A stretch of DNA of 57,239 nt from Lachnospiraceae bacterium. GTDB lineage: Bacteria; Bacillota; Clostridia; Lachnospirales; Lachnospiraceae. The stretch covers positions 1 to 57,239 of the forward strand of contig JAFZQN010000005.1 in NCBI GenBank assembly GCA_017620375.1, given 5' to 3'. Positions 38,749 through 47,419 of the stretch are shown in pieces. The translations under genes and the position numbers were made by a program. Numbering within the stretch: position 1 is the first letter of the stretch; the number at the start of each line of letters is the position of its first letter. The notes beneath the pieces are model-generated. The model had not been told where the DNA came from. It ran no database searches and worked only from the letters and a program-made list of their open reading frames with translations.

Positions 38749-39024
38749 GAATAATATACTTTATCCGCGGTGCCACCTTGATTCACGGTATGACCCGTGC
38801 TCTTGCAAGATACCAACATATCTCCGGCAACTTACGTATGCCTTACGTCACGGATACTCGAGCTTAGCTCTTTCCCCATGCCCTCAGCGGACCATATAAG
38901 AGGTTTCCCTCACGCATTCCTCATACCACCCGGCTCACACTGTCCCGGACTCGCTGAAAAAGCTTTGCTTTCCTGGCGATAAAATACTTTTTCTTCCGCT
39001 TCAACGGTTTAACGTGTTCAATTT
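38711..39024 (-). promoter_or_regulatory. tryptophan T-box leader
   Basis: In the transcript sense, the conserved T-box AAGGTGGCACCGCGG is at 38779-38765. Stem I begins CAGCGAGTCCGGGA and closes with CCGCTG. Just before the closing strand the specifier position reads UGG (38894-38892), the Trp codon, matching the downstream trp genes. Uncharged tRNA-Trp is expected to stabilise the antiterminator. The base after the specifier is U rather than the usual purine, so the exact register should be modelled. Confidence 0.92.
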
Positions 39025-39030
39025 TTTACG

Positions 39031-39059
39031 ATTATAATCATATATTTTTTATTTGTCAA
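39031..39059 (-). promoter_or_regulatory. trp operon promoter
   Basis: TTGACA (39054-39059), 17-bp spacer, TATAAT (39031-39036): full consensus. The -35 box overlaps the stop codon of the upstream membrane-protein gene. Confidence 0.9.
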
Positions 39060-40309
39060 CTATTTTTTTTATTTTTTTCCAATACATCGATCATATGTCT
39101 CAGATATGCTGTGTCTTTTTCAGTATGTGCATATTCCAATGCCTTTACGGCGGATTCCTCCACCGTACCGGGGACACCTTTTTGGAGGAGCATATCCACA
39201 AGCTCCGCTGCATATTGATAGTCGCTGTAATATCGCTCTTCCCACCCGTCAGTATATGTGGATGAAGAATAAAATATATCCTCAGACCTGCCATCGGAGA
39301 AAGTGACTTTCATCTTTATATCCGTATCTTTATAATAAACACTGTAAGCTTTTATCTCATCAAAACTGTATGTCTTTTCAAATCCGACTTGTTTTACCGA
39401 AATACTGTTTTCCCATAAAACGATATGATCTTTTTTACAGCCTATCCCCTGAAGCACGAACAGGATAACTATGGTAAGTACAATACCTGTTACTACGGAC
39501 TTCATTATCTTTGTCCAACGGATATGTATTATTAACTGGTTGACGTCTGCAAAGAAAACCGCCAAAACGAGCGCAAGTATAATGAGCAGTACCGTGATCC
39601 AATCATCTGTACCAACTTTTGCTATCACTTGTGCATCTATATCTCCCAGTAACATTTTCGACTGCACCAATCCTGAGATAAGCAGCACCACAGTTACAAA
39701 GGCATACGCAAGAACACAAACGGCAATTATCGATTCGATAAAATAGTATATTGACATAAATGCGGTATATGCAGCACCTTTTTTATGTGTTCTGGCTGCA
39801 TCCATGAGTACCGTTTCCCAGTTCCATATCACGAGCGGGATAATGAGTATCATGCCGGAATATACAAGTGCACTGCTCATGACTATAACTTTAAAAGCTG
39901 CCATCAGCATTATCAGTGCTATCGAAACACCCTGTACTATCATAAATCTTTCAATAAGCAGACAAAAATACGTTTTCACGTCAAATGCATGGGTTCTGAC
40001 TATCTCCGAAAGATTAGTATGTATAAGTATATCCGCGGGGCGCTGTCCGTTTTTCTTTATCTTTTCTCGCGTGGTAGGGACCAGCTCCGTATACTTCCTG
40101 AAAAACAAGACAGAAGCAATCGCCAGAAGTATCCCGGATACTGCGATATGTAGATCCGCAGCCTCCTTATCATTCACGTATGTAGGCTGTCTGTTGTTAA
40201 GAAGGAATATCAATATGCCACATACCCAGAATATCGGCCATTTAATATTATATCTGTGTTCTTTCCGCATATATTGCAGGAAGTTTTTCATTATAGTTCT
40301 TTCACTCAT
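39056..40309 (-). CDS. membrane protein of a YtrA-type ABC cassette, function unknown
   Basis: 417 residues. Seven or more hydrophobic segments in the first ~300 residues (IFWVCGILIFLLNN, GILLAIASVLFF, VLLIILALVLAVFF, GIVLTIVILFVLQ) are followed by a soluble ~110-residue tail. No catalytic motif is recognised. It starts 33 bases after the ABC ATPase gene and is probably its membrane partner. It is the last gene of the five-gene GntR-controlled operon. Confidence 0.7.
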   Translation of the reverse strand: MSERTIMKNFLQYMRKEHRYNIKWPIFWVCGILIFLLNNRQPTYVNDKEAADLHIAVSGILLAIASVLFFRKYTELVPTTREKIKKNGQRPADILIHTNLSEIVRTHAFDVKTYFCLLIERFMIVQGVSIALIMLMAAFKVIVMSSALVYSGMILIIPLVIWNWETVLMDAARTHKKGAAYTAFMSIYYFIESIIAVCVLAYAFVTVVLLISGLVQSKMLLGDIDAQVIAKVGTDDWITVLLIILALVLAVFFADVNQLIIHIRWTKIMKSVVTGIVLTIVILFVLQGIGCKKDHIVLWENSISVKQVGFEKTYSFDEIKAYSVYYKDTDIKMKVTFSDGRSEDIFYSSSTYTDGWEERYYSDYQYAAELVDMLLQKGVPGTVEESAVKALEYAHTEKDTAYLRHMIDVLEKNKKNS

Positions 40310-40342
40310 TTTATATATCCTCTTTAAAGCAGCATTTGATAA

Positions 40343-41053
40343 CTAACTTAATACTTCTCTTAGGTTACCGTCTCCGTCACCCAGAAGCTCAAATCTGGTA
40401 CCGTGCTTTGTGATCCTTCCGTTGTCAAGCACATATATGTAATCTACCATATCGGATATCTCATCGATCAAATGGGTGCTTATAAGCACACCTGTCCCGT
40501 TATCAGCCACGCCCTTTTGTAACAGCTCAAGTATGTCCATCTTAAATACCGGATCGATATTGGCCAGGGGCTCATCAAGTATTATCAGTTTAGGTTTTCT
40601 GGCAAGCAGGAATGCTATCTCCACCTTTGCCTTTTCACCTGTAGAAAGATCTATATAACGTTTATCAAGAGTACTTTCTGCCTGTGCCATGGTTATAAGA
40701 CTGTCAAAGGTTGCTCTGTCAAAGTTAGGATAAAGGATGGAGAGCATCTCCACATTTTTATTTACCGTCAGGCCCATCGAACACCATGTTTCCCCAAAAT
40801 ATGCTACATCTCTGTGGTATGCAGCCAACGTCTTGTCATTCACCTGTTTCCCTTCCCAGTTCACGTTGCCGGACTTTGGTCTCAGCATACCATAGAGCAG
40901 CGAAAGCAAAGTGGTTTTTCCTGCCGCATTTTTCCCTAAGAGACAGGTTATATAGCCTGGTTCAGCGTTTATGAATACATCTCTTATGGCAAAGCCGTCT
41001 TCTTTGGGCTGTGTAATGCCATAATGGTAGTTCAGTTTGAATGATTTTAACAT
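40343..41053 (-). CDS. ABC transporter ATP-binding protein (second of the cassette)
   Basis: 236 residues. Walker A is GKNAAGKTTL, the signature is LSTGEKAKVEIAF, and Walker B is LIILDEPLANID. It resembles the YtrB/ABC-2 exporter ATPases that are encoded with a small GntR regulator. It starts 15 bases after the regulator gene. Its partner is the membrane protein downstream. Confidence 0.9.
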   Translation of the reverse strand: MLKSFKLNYHYGITQPKEDGFAIRDVFINAEPGYITCLLGKNAAGKTTLLSLLYGMLRPKSGNVNWEGKQVNDKTLAAYHRDVAYFGETWCSMGLTVNKNVEMLSILYPNFDRATFDSLITMAQAESTLDKRYIDLSTGEKAKVEIAFLLARKPKLIILDEPLANIDPVFKMDILELLQKGVADNGTGVLISTHLIDEISDMVDYIYVLDNGRITKHGTRFELLGDGDGNLREVLS

Positions 41054-41068
41054 TTTGCGACCTCTTTC

Positions 41069-41437
41069 TTAATCCCAAAGTATTTCCAGCATATCGACAG
41101 CTTCGGTTTTTGTCATACCTGAGGCTTTTGCAGTTTTTACCCATTCTCCGAGTTTTTCCTCAAGTCCTACGGTCTGCTTCTCTTTCATATATTGCAGATC
41201 AGGATTATCTACATAAAAGCCCTTTCCCGGGACAGAGTAGATCATGCCTTCCTGCTCCAGGTCCTCATATGCTTTTTTTACGGTTATGACACTGATCTTG
41301 GAATCGGCTGCCAACGTCCTTATAGATGGCAGCATCTCGCCTTCTTTTAAGCCTCCCGACACTATCATATCCTTAATCTGCCGTTCTATCTGTTCATATA
41401 TCGGAAGACCGCTTTTGGTCTGTACATTTATATTCAT
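41069..41437 (-). CDS. GntR-family regulator, YtrA subfamily
   Basis: 122 residues. An N-terminal winged helix (GLPIYEQIERQIKDMIVSG…LPSIRTLAADSKISVITVKKAY) is followed by a ~40-residue C-terminal helix pair instead of a large effector domain, as in YtrA proteins. Such regulators repress their own ABC operon and respond to cell-envelope stress. The likely operator is the GTATA-rich promoter at 43063-43091. Confidence 0.9.
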   Translation of the reverse strand: MNINVQTKSGLPIYEQIERQIKDMIVSGGLKEGEMLPSIRTLAADSKISVITVKKAYEDLEQEGMIYSVPGKGFYVDNPDLQYMKEKQTVGLEEKLGEWVKTAKASGMTKTEAVDMLEILWD

Positions 41438-41446
41438 ATCGTTCTC

Positions 41447-42112
41447 CTATCTGTTAGCGACATTTCTGATATTCTGCATATCCGGCACATAATCATGGAA
41501 CTGCCATTTCTTTAAGGTACGTATCGCATTTATGATCGACATGACGGCAAATGCAGCAAGTATCAGAACATGCACCCATTCAGGACCTTTGTAAAAGAAG
41601 CTTGAATCAGATGTGTCTATTCTTTTAAAACAATACATTCCGGTCAAAAATACAGGAATAAACTCTAAAAGATTATATCCGATTTTTTTCGCTTTGTTTC
41701 TTGCCTTAAAAACCAGACTGTCTATGAGACAACTCCATAATTCGATCAAGCATAAAATGAACATTGCAAGACAGATAAAAGGTCTTCCGGAAAGAAACTC
41801 ATCACCGTTTCTCAAAGCCGGTATAAAATAAGAGATAAGCGTATTCCCGGTCATAAGTAAAAATGCCCTAAGCATAATGTCCTTTACTTCAGCAAGCCTT
41901 CTTTTCTTCATTTCATCATATGTCAAAGGGATCAGATATTCTTCTTCGCTGACATACTTTGTGCTGACAGACATAACACCTGTTACCATTATAAAAAAAT
42001 ATGCTAATCTGTTGTCTATCGTCAAAAGTGCAAGATCGATCATAATCCTCACGCCTAAGAAAAAAGGTCTGTTCCGATACATTATTCTTTTCATTCTGTA
42101 ATAATCTTTCAT
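41447..42112 (-). CDS. membrane protein of the YtrA-type ABC cassette
   Basis: 221 residues from the ATG at 42112; a GTG twelve bases upstream overlaps the ATPase gene but sits too close to the AAGGGG site. Five or six hydrophobic segments (MIDLALLTI, YFFIMVTGVMSV, FICLAMFILCLIEL, VLILAAFAVMSII). No family is recognised with certainty. It is probably the permease for the ATPase encoded just upstream. Confidence 0.68.
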   Translation of the reverse strand: MKDYYRMKRIMYRNRPFFLGVRIMIDLALLTIDNRLAYFFIMVTGVMSVSTKYVSEEEYLIPLTYDEMKKRRLAEVKDIMLRAFLLMTGNTLISYFIPALRNGDEFLSGRPFICLAMFILCLIELWSCLIDSLVFKARNKAKKIGYNLLEFIPVFLTGMYCFKRIDTSDSSFFYKGPEWVHVLILAAFAVMSIINAIRTLKKWQFHDYVPDMQNIRNVANR

Positions 42113-42113
42113 C

Positions 42114-43007
42114 TCAATCTTCACACCCCTTTTCTGTATAATACATTATCTCTTGTAGTTCAGGATACCTAAGTGCATCTTTAAGTGTATCCGGCACTTT
42201 GTCAAAATCACCTGATTCACTGCAGAGCAAGTACTCGTTATGAGACGATCTAAGCTTTTCTCCGATCAACATCTCTTTAGGGATAGCTGATACCTTTTCT
42301 TTAGCTGTGGAGAGAAGTCTGTATCTGTTTTTCAGATCGTCAATACTGCCGAAATACCTTTCGTAGCCCTGATCATCCTTTTTACTAAGCCACAGCAGGT
42401 TATCCACTATATGCTCCAGCTCTATAACCAGATGGCTTGAAAGTATGACTGAACAATCCTCTTTTGCTACTAGTTCCCTAACCGTATCATAGAAAACATC
42501 ACGGAATTCAACATCCAGATTCCCGACCGGTTCATCCATTATATAGAGTGAAGCCGGATAACTTAATGCAAATGCGAGCTGAACACGGATCTTCTGTCCT
42601 TTGGAAAGCCAGTCATTCCATTTCTTTTCGGGGACATCATACTCTTTTAGGAGCTTCAGATATTTTTTCAGATCAAAGCCTTTATAATAATGACCGTAGG
42701 TCTCTCCTATCTCTTTAACTGTCATGTATCTTGAGAAAGGAGACTCCTGCAGAACATACGCGATCGATGACCTGTATTCCTTCATATCTGTTTGAAAATG
42801 CTTATCATTTATCCATAGCTGTCCGCTGTCAGACGGATCTTCATCCAGTCTGTAACTGCCCAGGATAGAACGAAGTAATGTAGTTTTTCCGGATCCGTTT
42901 ACACCGATGAGTCCTAAGACCATGCCGGGCTCCAGCTCAAAATTTATATCATTTAACTTATATGATCCTAATGATTTATTCAGGTTTTCGCATTTAAATA
43001 AGGCCAT
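42114..43007 (-). CDS. ABC transporter ATP-binding protein (first of the cassette)
   Basis: 297 residues. Walker A is GVNGSGKTTLLRS, the signature is LSKGQKIRVQLAF, and Walker B is LYIMDEPVGNLD. A ~80-residue C-terminal extension follows the ATPase domain. It is the first gene of the operon, behind the GTATA-rich promoter. Together with the other four genes it forms a likely export or envelope-defence system; the substrate is unknown. Confidence 0.9.
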   Translation of the reverse strand: MALFKCENLNKSLGSYKLNDINFELEPGMVLGLIGVNGSGKTTLLRSILGSYRLDEDPSDSGQLWINDKHFQTDMKEYRSSIAYVLQESPFSRYMTVKEIGETYGHYYKGFDLKKYLKLLKEYDVPEKKWNDWLSKGQKIRVQLAFALSYPASLYIMDEPVGNLDVEFRDVFYDTVRELVAKEDCSVILSSHLVIELEHIVDNLLWLSKKDDQGYERYFGSIDDLKNRYRLLSTAKEKVSAIPKEMLIGEKLRSSHNEYLLCSESGDFDKVPDTLKDALRYPELQEIMYYTEKGCED

Positions 43008-43050
43008 TTCTGTTCCCCTTCCTGCAGATGTATCACAATGTTAATCTCGT

Positions 43051-43091
43051 TTTGATATACACAGTATACACAGTCATATACAGTTTGTCAA
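43051..43091 (-). promoter_or_regulatory. promoter and likely GntR operator of the double ABC operon
   Basis: TTGACA (43086-43091), 17-bp spacer, TATACT (43063-43068). Three GTATA-type words (GTATAT, GTATAC, GTATAT in transcript sense) overlap the spacer and -10 region, spaced 12 and 9 bases apart, a plausible site for the YtrA-like protein of the same operon. The operator call is inference. Confidence 0.65.
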
Positions 43092-43108
43092 GTACTTTTT
43101 TCAAAATC

Positions 43109-43317
43109 TTGACAAAAGGCATTTCACAATGTAAAATCAAGGTGTCGTAAAGCAAAGAGTTTATATTTGAACCGTTGTTTATCTTTTATTATTTTTATTT
43201 TGTATTTTATAATTTAGTTTTTATTGAGTATTTTTTATCTTCAAATTCACTCTTGCTTATTCCCAACATGCATTACGTATTAGTCAAAATAGTATCACGT
43301 TTATGTATTTATACGTA
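43109..43317 (+). other. AT-rich intergenic stretch before hicA
   Basis: It contains a possible plus-strand promoter (TTGACA 43109-43114, 17 bp, TAAAAT 43132-43137) and then ~170 very AT-rich bases with no convincing frame. ATTACGTAT at 43272-43280 and ATACGTAT at 43311-43318 resemble the hicAB operator words. Nothing else was recognised. Confidence 0.4.
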
Positions 43318-43346
43318 TTGACATACGTAATATTACGTATTATAAT
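43318..43346 (+). promoter_or_regulatory. hicAB promoter with an 18-bp palindromic operator
   Basis: TTGACA (43318-43323), 17-bp spacer, TATAAT (43341-43346). The spacer plus one base is the perfect palindrome ATACGTAATATTACGTAT (43323-43340). It is well placed for repression by HicB, whose C-terminus looks like a DNA-binding ribbon-helix-helix. Confidence 0.8.
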
Positions 43347-43369
43347 TTTATTACAAGGAGAGTCTATTC

Positions 43370-43555
43370 TTGAAAACTTCCGAATTAACCAAGAAACTTA
43401 GGAAAGCCGGGTGTTATATTACCGATCACGGCAAAGAACATGATGAATGGTACAGTCCCATAACCGACAAACATTTCCGAGTGCCAAGACATGGCAGCAA
43501 GGAAATAGCTACTGGTACCGCAAACTGCATTATGAAAGATGCAGGACTTAAATAG
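43370..43555 (+). CDS. hicA: HicA family mRNA interferase toxin
   Basis: 61 residues, usual for HicA, starting at TTG with AAGGAG nine bases upstream. The short double-stranded-RNA-binding-like fold carries the conserved His region (KEHDEWYSP, then FRVPRHGSKE). HicA toxins bind and cut mRNA. The antitoxin gene hicB starts 12 bases later. The TTG start may keep toxin translation low. Confidence 0.9.
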   Translation: MKTSELTKKLRKAGCYITDHGKEHDEWYSPITDKHFRVPRHGSKEIATGTANCIMKDAGLK

Positions 43556-43567
43556 AAAGGAGTTTGT

Positions 43568-43960
43568 ATGGCAAAATACGTATATCCCGCTATATTCACA
43601 AAAGAAAAAGACGGGAAATACAGTATAGTATTTCCCGATCTGGATGGTTGCTACACCACAGGTGATAATCTGGCTGATGGTATTTACATGGCAGAAGATG
43701 TTCTGGCTTTTACACTTTTTAGCCTCGAAAAGAATAATCAAAGTATTCCAAACGCGTCAGAAAAAATCTCTGCTCCAAAAGGCTCATTTGTAAATTATAT
43801 TGCCTGTGATACATTTGAATACCATAAAATACATAATACTAAAGCAATAAAGAAAACCGTTTCCATTCCGGAATGGCTTAATGAAAAAGCTATCGAAGCC
43901 AATCTGAACTTTTCTCAAGTACTTCAAGAAGCTTTAAAAATGAAACTGGGAGCTATATAA
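43568..43960 (+). CDS. hicB: HicB family antitoxin
   Basis: 130 residues. The N-terminal HicB domain (YPAIFTKEKDGKYSIVFPDLDGCYTTGDN) has a degraded RNase-H-like fold that blocks HicA. The C-terminal ~40 residues (KKTVSIPEWLNEKAIEANLNFSQVLQEAL) fit a ribbon-helix-helix DNA-binding domain for autoregulation. AGAAAGGAG precedes the ATG. The last eight bases overlap the end of the convergent metallo-hydrolase gene, and no terminator lies between them. Confidence 0.92.
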   Translation: MAKYVYPAIFTKEKDGKYSIVFPDLDGCYTTGDNLADGIYMAEDVLAFTLFSLEKNNQSIPNASEKISAPKGSFVNYIACDTFEYHKIHNTKAIKKTVSIPEWLNEKAIEANLNFSQVLQEALKMKLGAI

Positions 43961-44789
43961 ATATCTCGTCTCCAGAGTGTACGTAATTAAGTTTGTCGCC
44001 CATGATATCCTTCATGATATCGTAAGCTTCTAGTCCCGTACAATGGCATGTGATAAACTGTGTAGGATATTTTTTAAGCTCACGTGCTATCTCTTCTATC
44101 TCCTTTATCTGGGTGTTATGATAAGGAGTTCTTTTCATCAGATGAAAACCGCTTACAGCCATATCGGGGTATGAATTATATTTATCATAGTATGCGTCCA
44201 TGATATTTAGTATCCCGATATGTGCACAGCCGGACACAAGGATTGTCTTACCTTCTGATCTTATAACTAAATACTGTTCATGATCAAAAGTATCACCCAC
44301 AAAACCGTCTCCATATTTTCTTAGAAGTCTCTTATTCGTAAACGGGATAGCGTGCTTTTTTTCTTTTACGGTAAATATCTCAAACTCGTCATCGATCTTA
44401 CAGTCCCCGTTTAAAAACACTGCTCCGGGGAGTTCTGCAATCTCTTTATCGATACCTATAAAACGGTAACGTTCTGCATTGGGTACTATACCGTCGTCTG
44501 CGTAGTAATCCTCGACCGCAGTCTTTTGCATATAGATCTTTACAGTGCTGTTGATCTTAGAAAAAGGCATTATGCCTCCCGAATGATCGTAATGTCCATG
44601 ACTTAGGATAACTATATCAACATTGCTTAACTCTATCCCAAGCTTTGATGCATTAGCAAGAGTCTCTTCGGACGGTCCCAAGTCGACAAGTGCCTTATGA
44701 GACGCTGTTTCTATATAAAAAGACAATCCGTGAGCAAAGGCACATCCGTTTGCTCCTTCGGTATTTTCAATGAGATTGATTATTCTCAT
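43953..44789 (-). CDS. metallo-beta-lactamase-fold hydrolase (COG1237-like)
   Basis: 278 residues from the ATG at 44789, preceded by AAAGGAT; an earlier in-frame ATG lacks a site. The metal motif is LSHGHYDHSGG, with further His in SGCAHIG, SGFHLM and TCHCTG. The N-terminal MRIINLIENT and the overall layout resemble the archaeal/clostridial family annotated as dihydropterin phosphate synthase-like (COG1237); the true substrate is unknown. It lies downstream of hydE. Confidence 0.82.
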   Translation of the reverse strand: MRIINLIENTEGANGCAFAHGLSFYIETASHKALVDLGPSEETLANASKLGIELSNVDIVILSHGHYDHSGGIMPFSKINSTVKIYMQKTAVEDYYADDGIVPNAERYRFIGIDKEIAELPGAVFLNGDCKIDDEFEIFTVKEKKHAIPFTNKRLLRKYGDGFVGDTFDHEQYLVIRSEGKTILVSGCAHIGILNIMDAYYDKYNSYPDMAVSGFHLMKRTPYHNTQIKEIEEIARELKKYPTQFITCHCTGLEAYDIMKDIMGDKLNYVHSGDEIFI

Positions 44790-44845
44790 ATTTTGTATCC
44801 TTTTTATACTCAATAACGTAATCTTATATTTTTACACTTAATCAG

Positions 44846-45919
44846 TCAGCTACGCTGAAAACTCACATGATCCCCACGGCTCTGTACTACCTGATAGCCT
44901 ACACTTTCAACACGCCGTGTCATGCAGCGTATGCACTCTGCAGCCTCATCTCCCGTACAGATCTTATTGTCGTAGAGCAGATATTTTCCGCGTACGTTAG
45001 TCGGAGATAGATTGGGCATGATGACATTTGCTCCTGCCTTTAATCCTTTTTCGCGGCCAAACGGATCTATGGTACCGAGTGCAGTGGTAGCGGGAAGCAA
45101 TACATCGGGCAATAAAAGCCTGATGATCGATAAAAGTTTAAGTGTCATCTCTACGGTACCTGCGGGACAGTCAGCGTACTCCGTATCATGATGAGGGATA
45201 AAAGGTCCTATGCCTACCATGTGAGGCTTAAAGCTCTGCAGGAAACGAAGGTCTTTTACCAAATGCTCCGGCTTCTGTCCGGGTGATCCGAGCATCATAC
45301 CGCAGCCAACCTGGTAGCCTATCTCTTTAAGATCTTTCAGGCACTGCATACGGTGCTCAAATGACATTTCAGCCGGATGAAGCAGCTCATAATGTGCTTT
45401 ATCCGCTGTCTCATGACGGAGAAGATATCTGTCCGCACCTGCATCGTACAACTTTTGATAACTATCCTTTTCACGCTCTCCGACAGAAAGCGTAATGGCG
45501 CAGTCAGGATGAGCTTTCTTGATACTGCTTACTATGGACACTAATCTGTCGTCGTTAAAGAAAGGATCCTCACCACCCTGGAGCACAAATGTCCTGAACC
45601 CGAGCTCATAGCCCATGTCACAGCAGGAAAGTATATCCTCTTCACTTAAACGGTATCTCTCTGCATTTTTATTTCCGCACCGGATACCGCAGTACCTGCA
45701 GTTATTCTTGCAGTAATCGGTAAACTCTATAAGTCCGCGCAGGTACACGTTTTTCCCGTAGATCTTTTGTCTTGCCTCATCAGCTTTACTTGCCAGTAGG
45801 GCATAAACCTCGGGATCTTCCGTAATGATCAGGTCTTTAAACTCTTCATCCGTAAGATCATGATCCTTTGCAAGTCTATCTATCAATTCATAAAAATATG
45901 CTATATCTTTACCAGCCAT
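44846..45919 (-). CDS. hydE: [FeFe]-hydrogenase maturation radical SAM protein HydE
   Basis: 357 residues. The radical SAM motif is EFTDYCKNNCRYCGIR (CxxxCxxC, residues ~65-73), followed by GFRTFVLQGGEDPFF, GCGMMLGSPGQ, GIGPFIPHHDTEY and MPNLSPTNVR, all typical of HydE. It is related to BioB/PylB, but the length and the HH region favour HydE. HydE helps build the H-cluster ligand. No hydF, hydG or hydrogenase gene is nearby, so it is an orphan here. It starts two bases after the GGDEF gene. Its last codons run into a partial intergenic repeat. Confidence 0.87.
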   Translation of the reverse strand: MAGKDIAYFYELIDRLAKDHDLTDEEFKDLIITEDPEVYALLASKADEARQKIYGKNVYLRGLIEFTDYCKNNCRYCGIRCGNKNAERYRLSEEDILSCCDMGYELGFRTFVLQGGEDPFFNDDRLVSIVSSIKKAHPDCAITLSVGEREKDSYQKLYDAGADRYLLRHETADKAHYELLHPAEMSFEHRMQCLKDLKEIGYQVGCGMMLGSPGQKPEHLVKDLRFLQSFKPHMVGIGPFIPHHDTEYADCPAGTVEMTLKLLSIIRLLLPDVLLPATTALGTIDPFGREKGLKAGANVIMPNLSPTNVRGKYLLYDNKICTGDEAAECIRCMTRRVESVGYQVVQSRGDHVSFQRS

Positions 45920-45921
45920 AT

Positions 45922-47307
45922 TTATGTTCTCTCCCCCGAAACTCTCTTGTAATACTCCTTTTTATCTGCATACATATGCTCATCAGCTTTGCTCATAGCT
46001 CTTCGGATATCAATATCTCCGTCCTCATAACACCATCCGACGGCAAAGCTTACATCTTCGTCGGTTTCACAGACCTTCCGCAATGTATCGACCTTTTTTT
46101 CCACCTGATCGAAACTGCAATCTGTTAAAATAATCATAAATTCATCTCCGCCTGCGCGGTATATGTCATCGTCAATAAACACCTGTTTCAATATGGCAGC
46201 ACATTTTTTTAACAGCCTGTCACCCATATCATGACCCTTAACATCATTGGTCTGCTTTAATCCGTTAAGGTCTGCAAATATCACACCCACACTCTTTGGT
46301 CGAAAAGCTTTGGAATCATCAAACTCGGATACTCTGTTGTTCATTGCATTTCTGTTTTTAGTGCCGGTAAGCATATCTATGGTACTCATTATTTCCAGTT
46401 TGTTAACAAGCAGATAATTGGCTATCCTGGATGCTATAAAATACGATACAAGCTCCATTACTCCTTTTACTACCTGGACCTTATCCACATTAAAATTTGT
46501 GGCCCATATATATCCGATAAGCTTATTACTGTATTTTAAAGGGAAAAGTACTACTGTTTTAACACTGTTTCTGACAAGTGCCTCATACCAAACGGGATTC
46601 TTTCTTTGCAACTCTTCCATATCCTGCTCATTCTTGATTATAATACTGGAACTTCCCGCAAGTGTTTCTTTCCACGATTCTGCCGTTGAATAGAAGCTTT
46701 TGTTCATACTTTCAGCGGTACGTACAGCTGTATATTCAGGTCGCAGCGAGTCAGCAAGACATGACGATTCCCTGTTTTCCTCATCTACAAGGATAATACA
46801 GCACCGTCTGGCCTCGCAAAAGCTTCTTACATCTCTTATAACCTCATTTATGCATTCCTTAAAATCTTTTGCTTCATGCAGTTTAACGCAGGCTTCGATA
46901 ACTGCGGCTGAAACCTCTTGAGGTACCTCTGACATAACTTTTGCACTGATCTTCTCGGACACATTATAAGAGAGCATGCAGTATCTTTTGTTTTCACTAA
47001 CAGAATTGAGCGGTAAAAAGAAAGCCTCCACCCATACGCCTTTTTGAGCCATCTCCACATAAGTATGGATCTGTTGTTTTAAAGCCGTACATCTGTAACA
47101 GTAATCCTCAAAATTCATATTTTGAGGAAAATACACTTCATAAGGGACATTTTCAACATAAGAATACCCCATGATATGTTCTACCTCTTCAGCGTGTGCC
47201 CTGTTACCGCTCACAACCGTGATATTCCCGTATTTCCCCTCCGGGTATATATCAACCGATATTAAACAGGCTTTACATGGATAATTCTCCAACAACTCCC
47301 GATACAT
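45922..47307 (-). CDS. GAF-GGDEF diguanylate cyclase
   Basis: 461 residues from the ATG at 47307, which has AAGGAG nine bases before it; the longer open frame starts upstream of the promoter. Residues ~1-150 have no recognised domain (several Cys, e.g. PCKACL and DYCYRCTALK). Residues ~165-305 look like a GAF sensor. Residues ~310-461 are a GGDEF domain with FADLNGLKQTND and the active-site RAGGDEF (about residue 386). The RxxD inhibitory site is absent. It should make cyclic di-GMP. Confidence 0.9.
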   Translation of the reverse strand: MYRELLENYPCKACLISVDIYPEGKYGNITVVSGNRAHAEEVEHIMGYSYVENVPYEVYFPQNMNFEDYCYRCTALKQQIHTYVEMAQKGVWVEAFFLPLNSVSENKRYCMLSYNVSEKISAKVMSEVPQEVSAAVIEACVKLHEAKDFKECINEVIRDVRSFCEARRCCIILVDEENRESSCLADSLRPEYTAVRTAESMNKSFYSTAESWKETLAGSSSIIIKNEQDMEELQRKNPVWYEALVRNSVKTVVLFPLKYSNKLIGYIWATNFNVDKVQVVKGVMELVSYFIASRIANYLLVNKLEIMSTIDMLTGTKNRNAMNNRVSEFDDSKAFRPKSVGVIFADLNGLKQTNDVKGHDMGDRLLKKCAAILKQVFIDDDIYRAGGDEFMIILTDCSFDQVEKKVDTLRKVCETDEDVSFAVGWCYEDGDIDIRRAMSKADEHMYADKKEYYKRVSGERT

Positions 47308-47350
47308 AATATACCTCTCCTTATTAATGAGCCCGACCATCTCCAACTTC

Positions 47351-47378
47351 ATTATATCATTATAAAATACTCTGTCAA
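47351..47378 (-). promoter_or_regulatory. promoter of the GGDEF-hydE genes
   Basis: TTGACA (47373-47378), 16-bp spacer, TATAAT (47351-47356) on the minus strand. The predicted start site excludes upstream in-frame ATGs and supports the start at 47307. Confidence 0.8.
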
Positions 47379-47390
47379 ATGAGTTTTTTA

Positions 47391-47419
47391 TTGACAACTT
47401 ATAATGATATTGATATACT
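47391..47419 (+). promoter_or_regulatory. pheA promoter
   Basis: TTGACA (47391-47396), 17-bp spacer, TATACT (47414-47419). A small hairpin (ACAAC GCG GTTGT within a longer palindrome near 47450-47475) lies between it and the AAGGAG site. There is no T-box and no clear terminator. Confidence 0.8.

Noticed and set aside
43140-43190. Possible ANTAR hexaloop (GCAAAGAG region) before hicA
   Set aside because: The loop would read AAAGAG but the flanks do not pair (C against T at the closing position), and there is no overlapping terminator.
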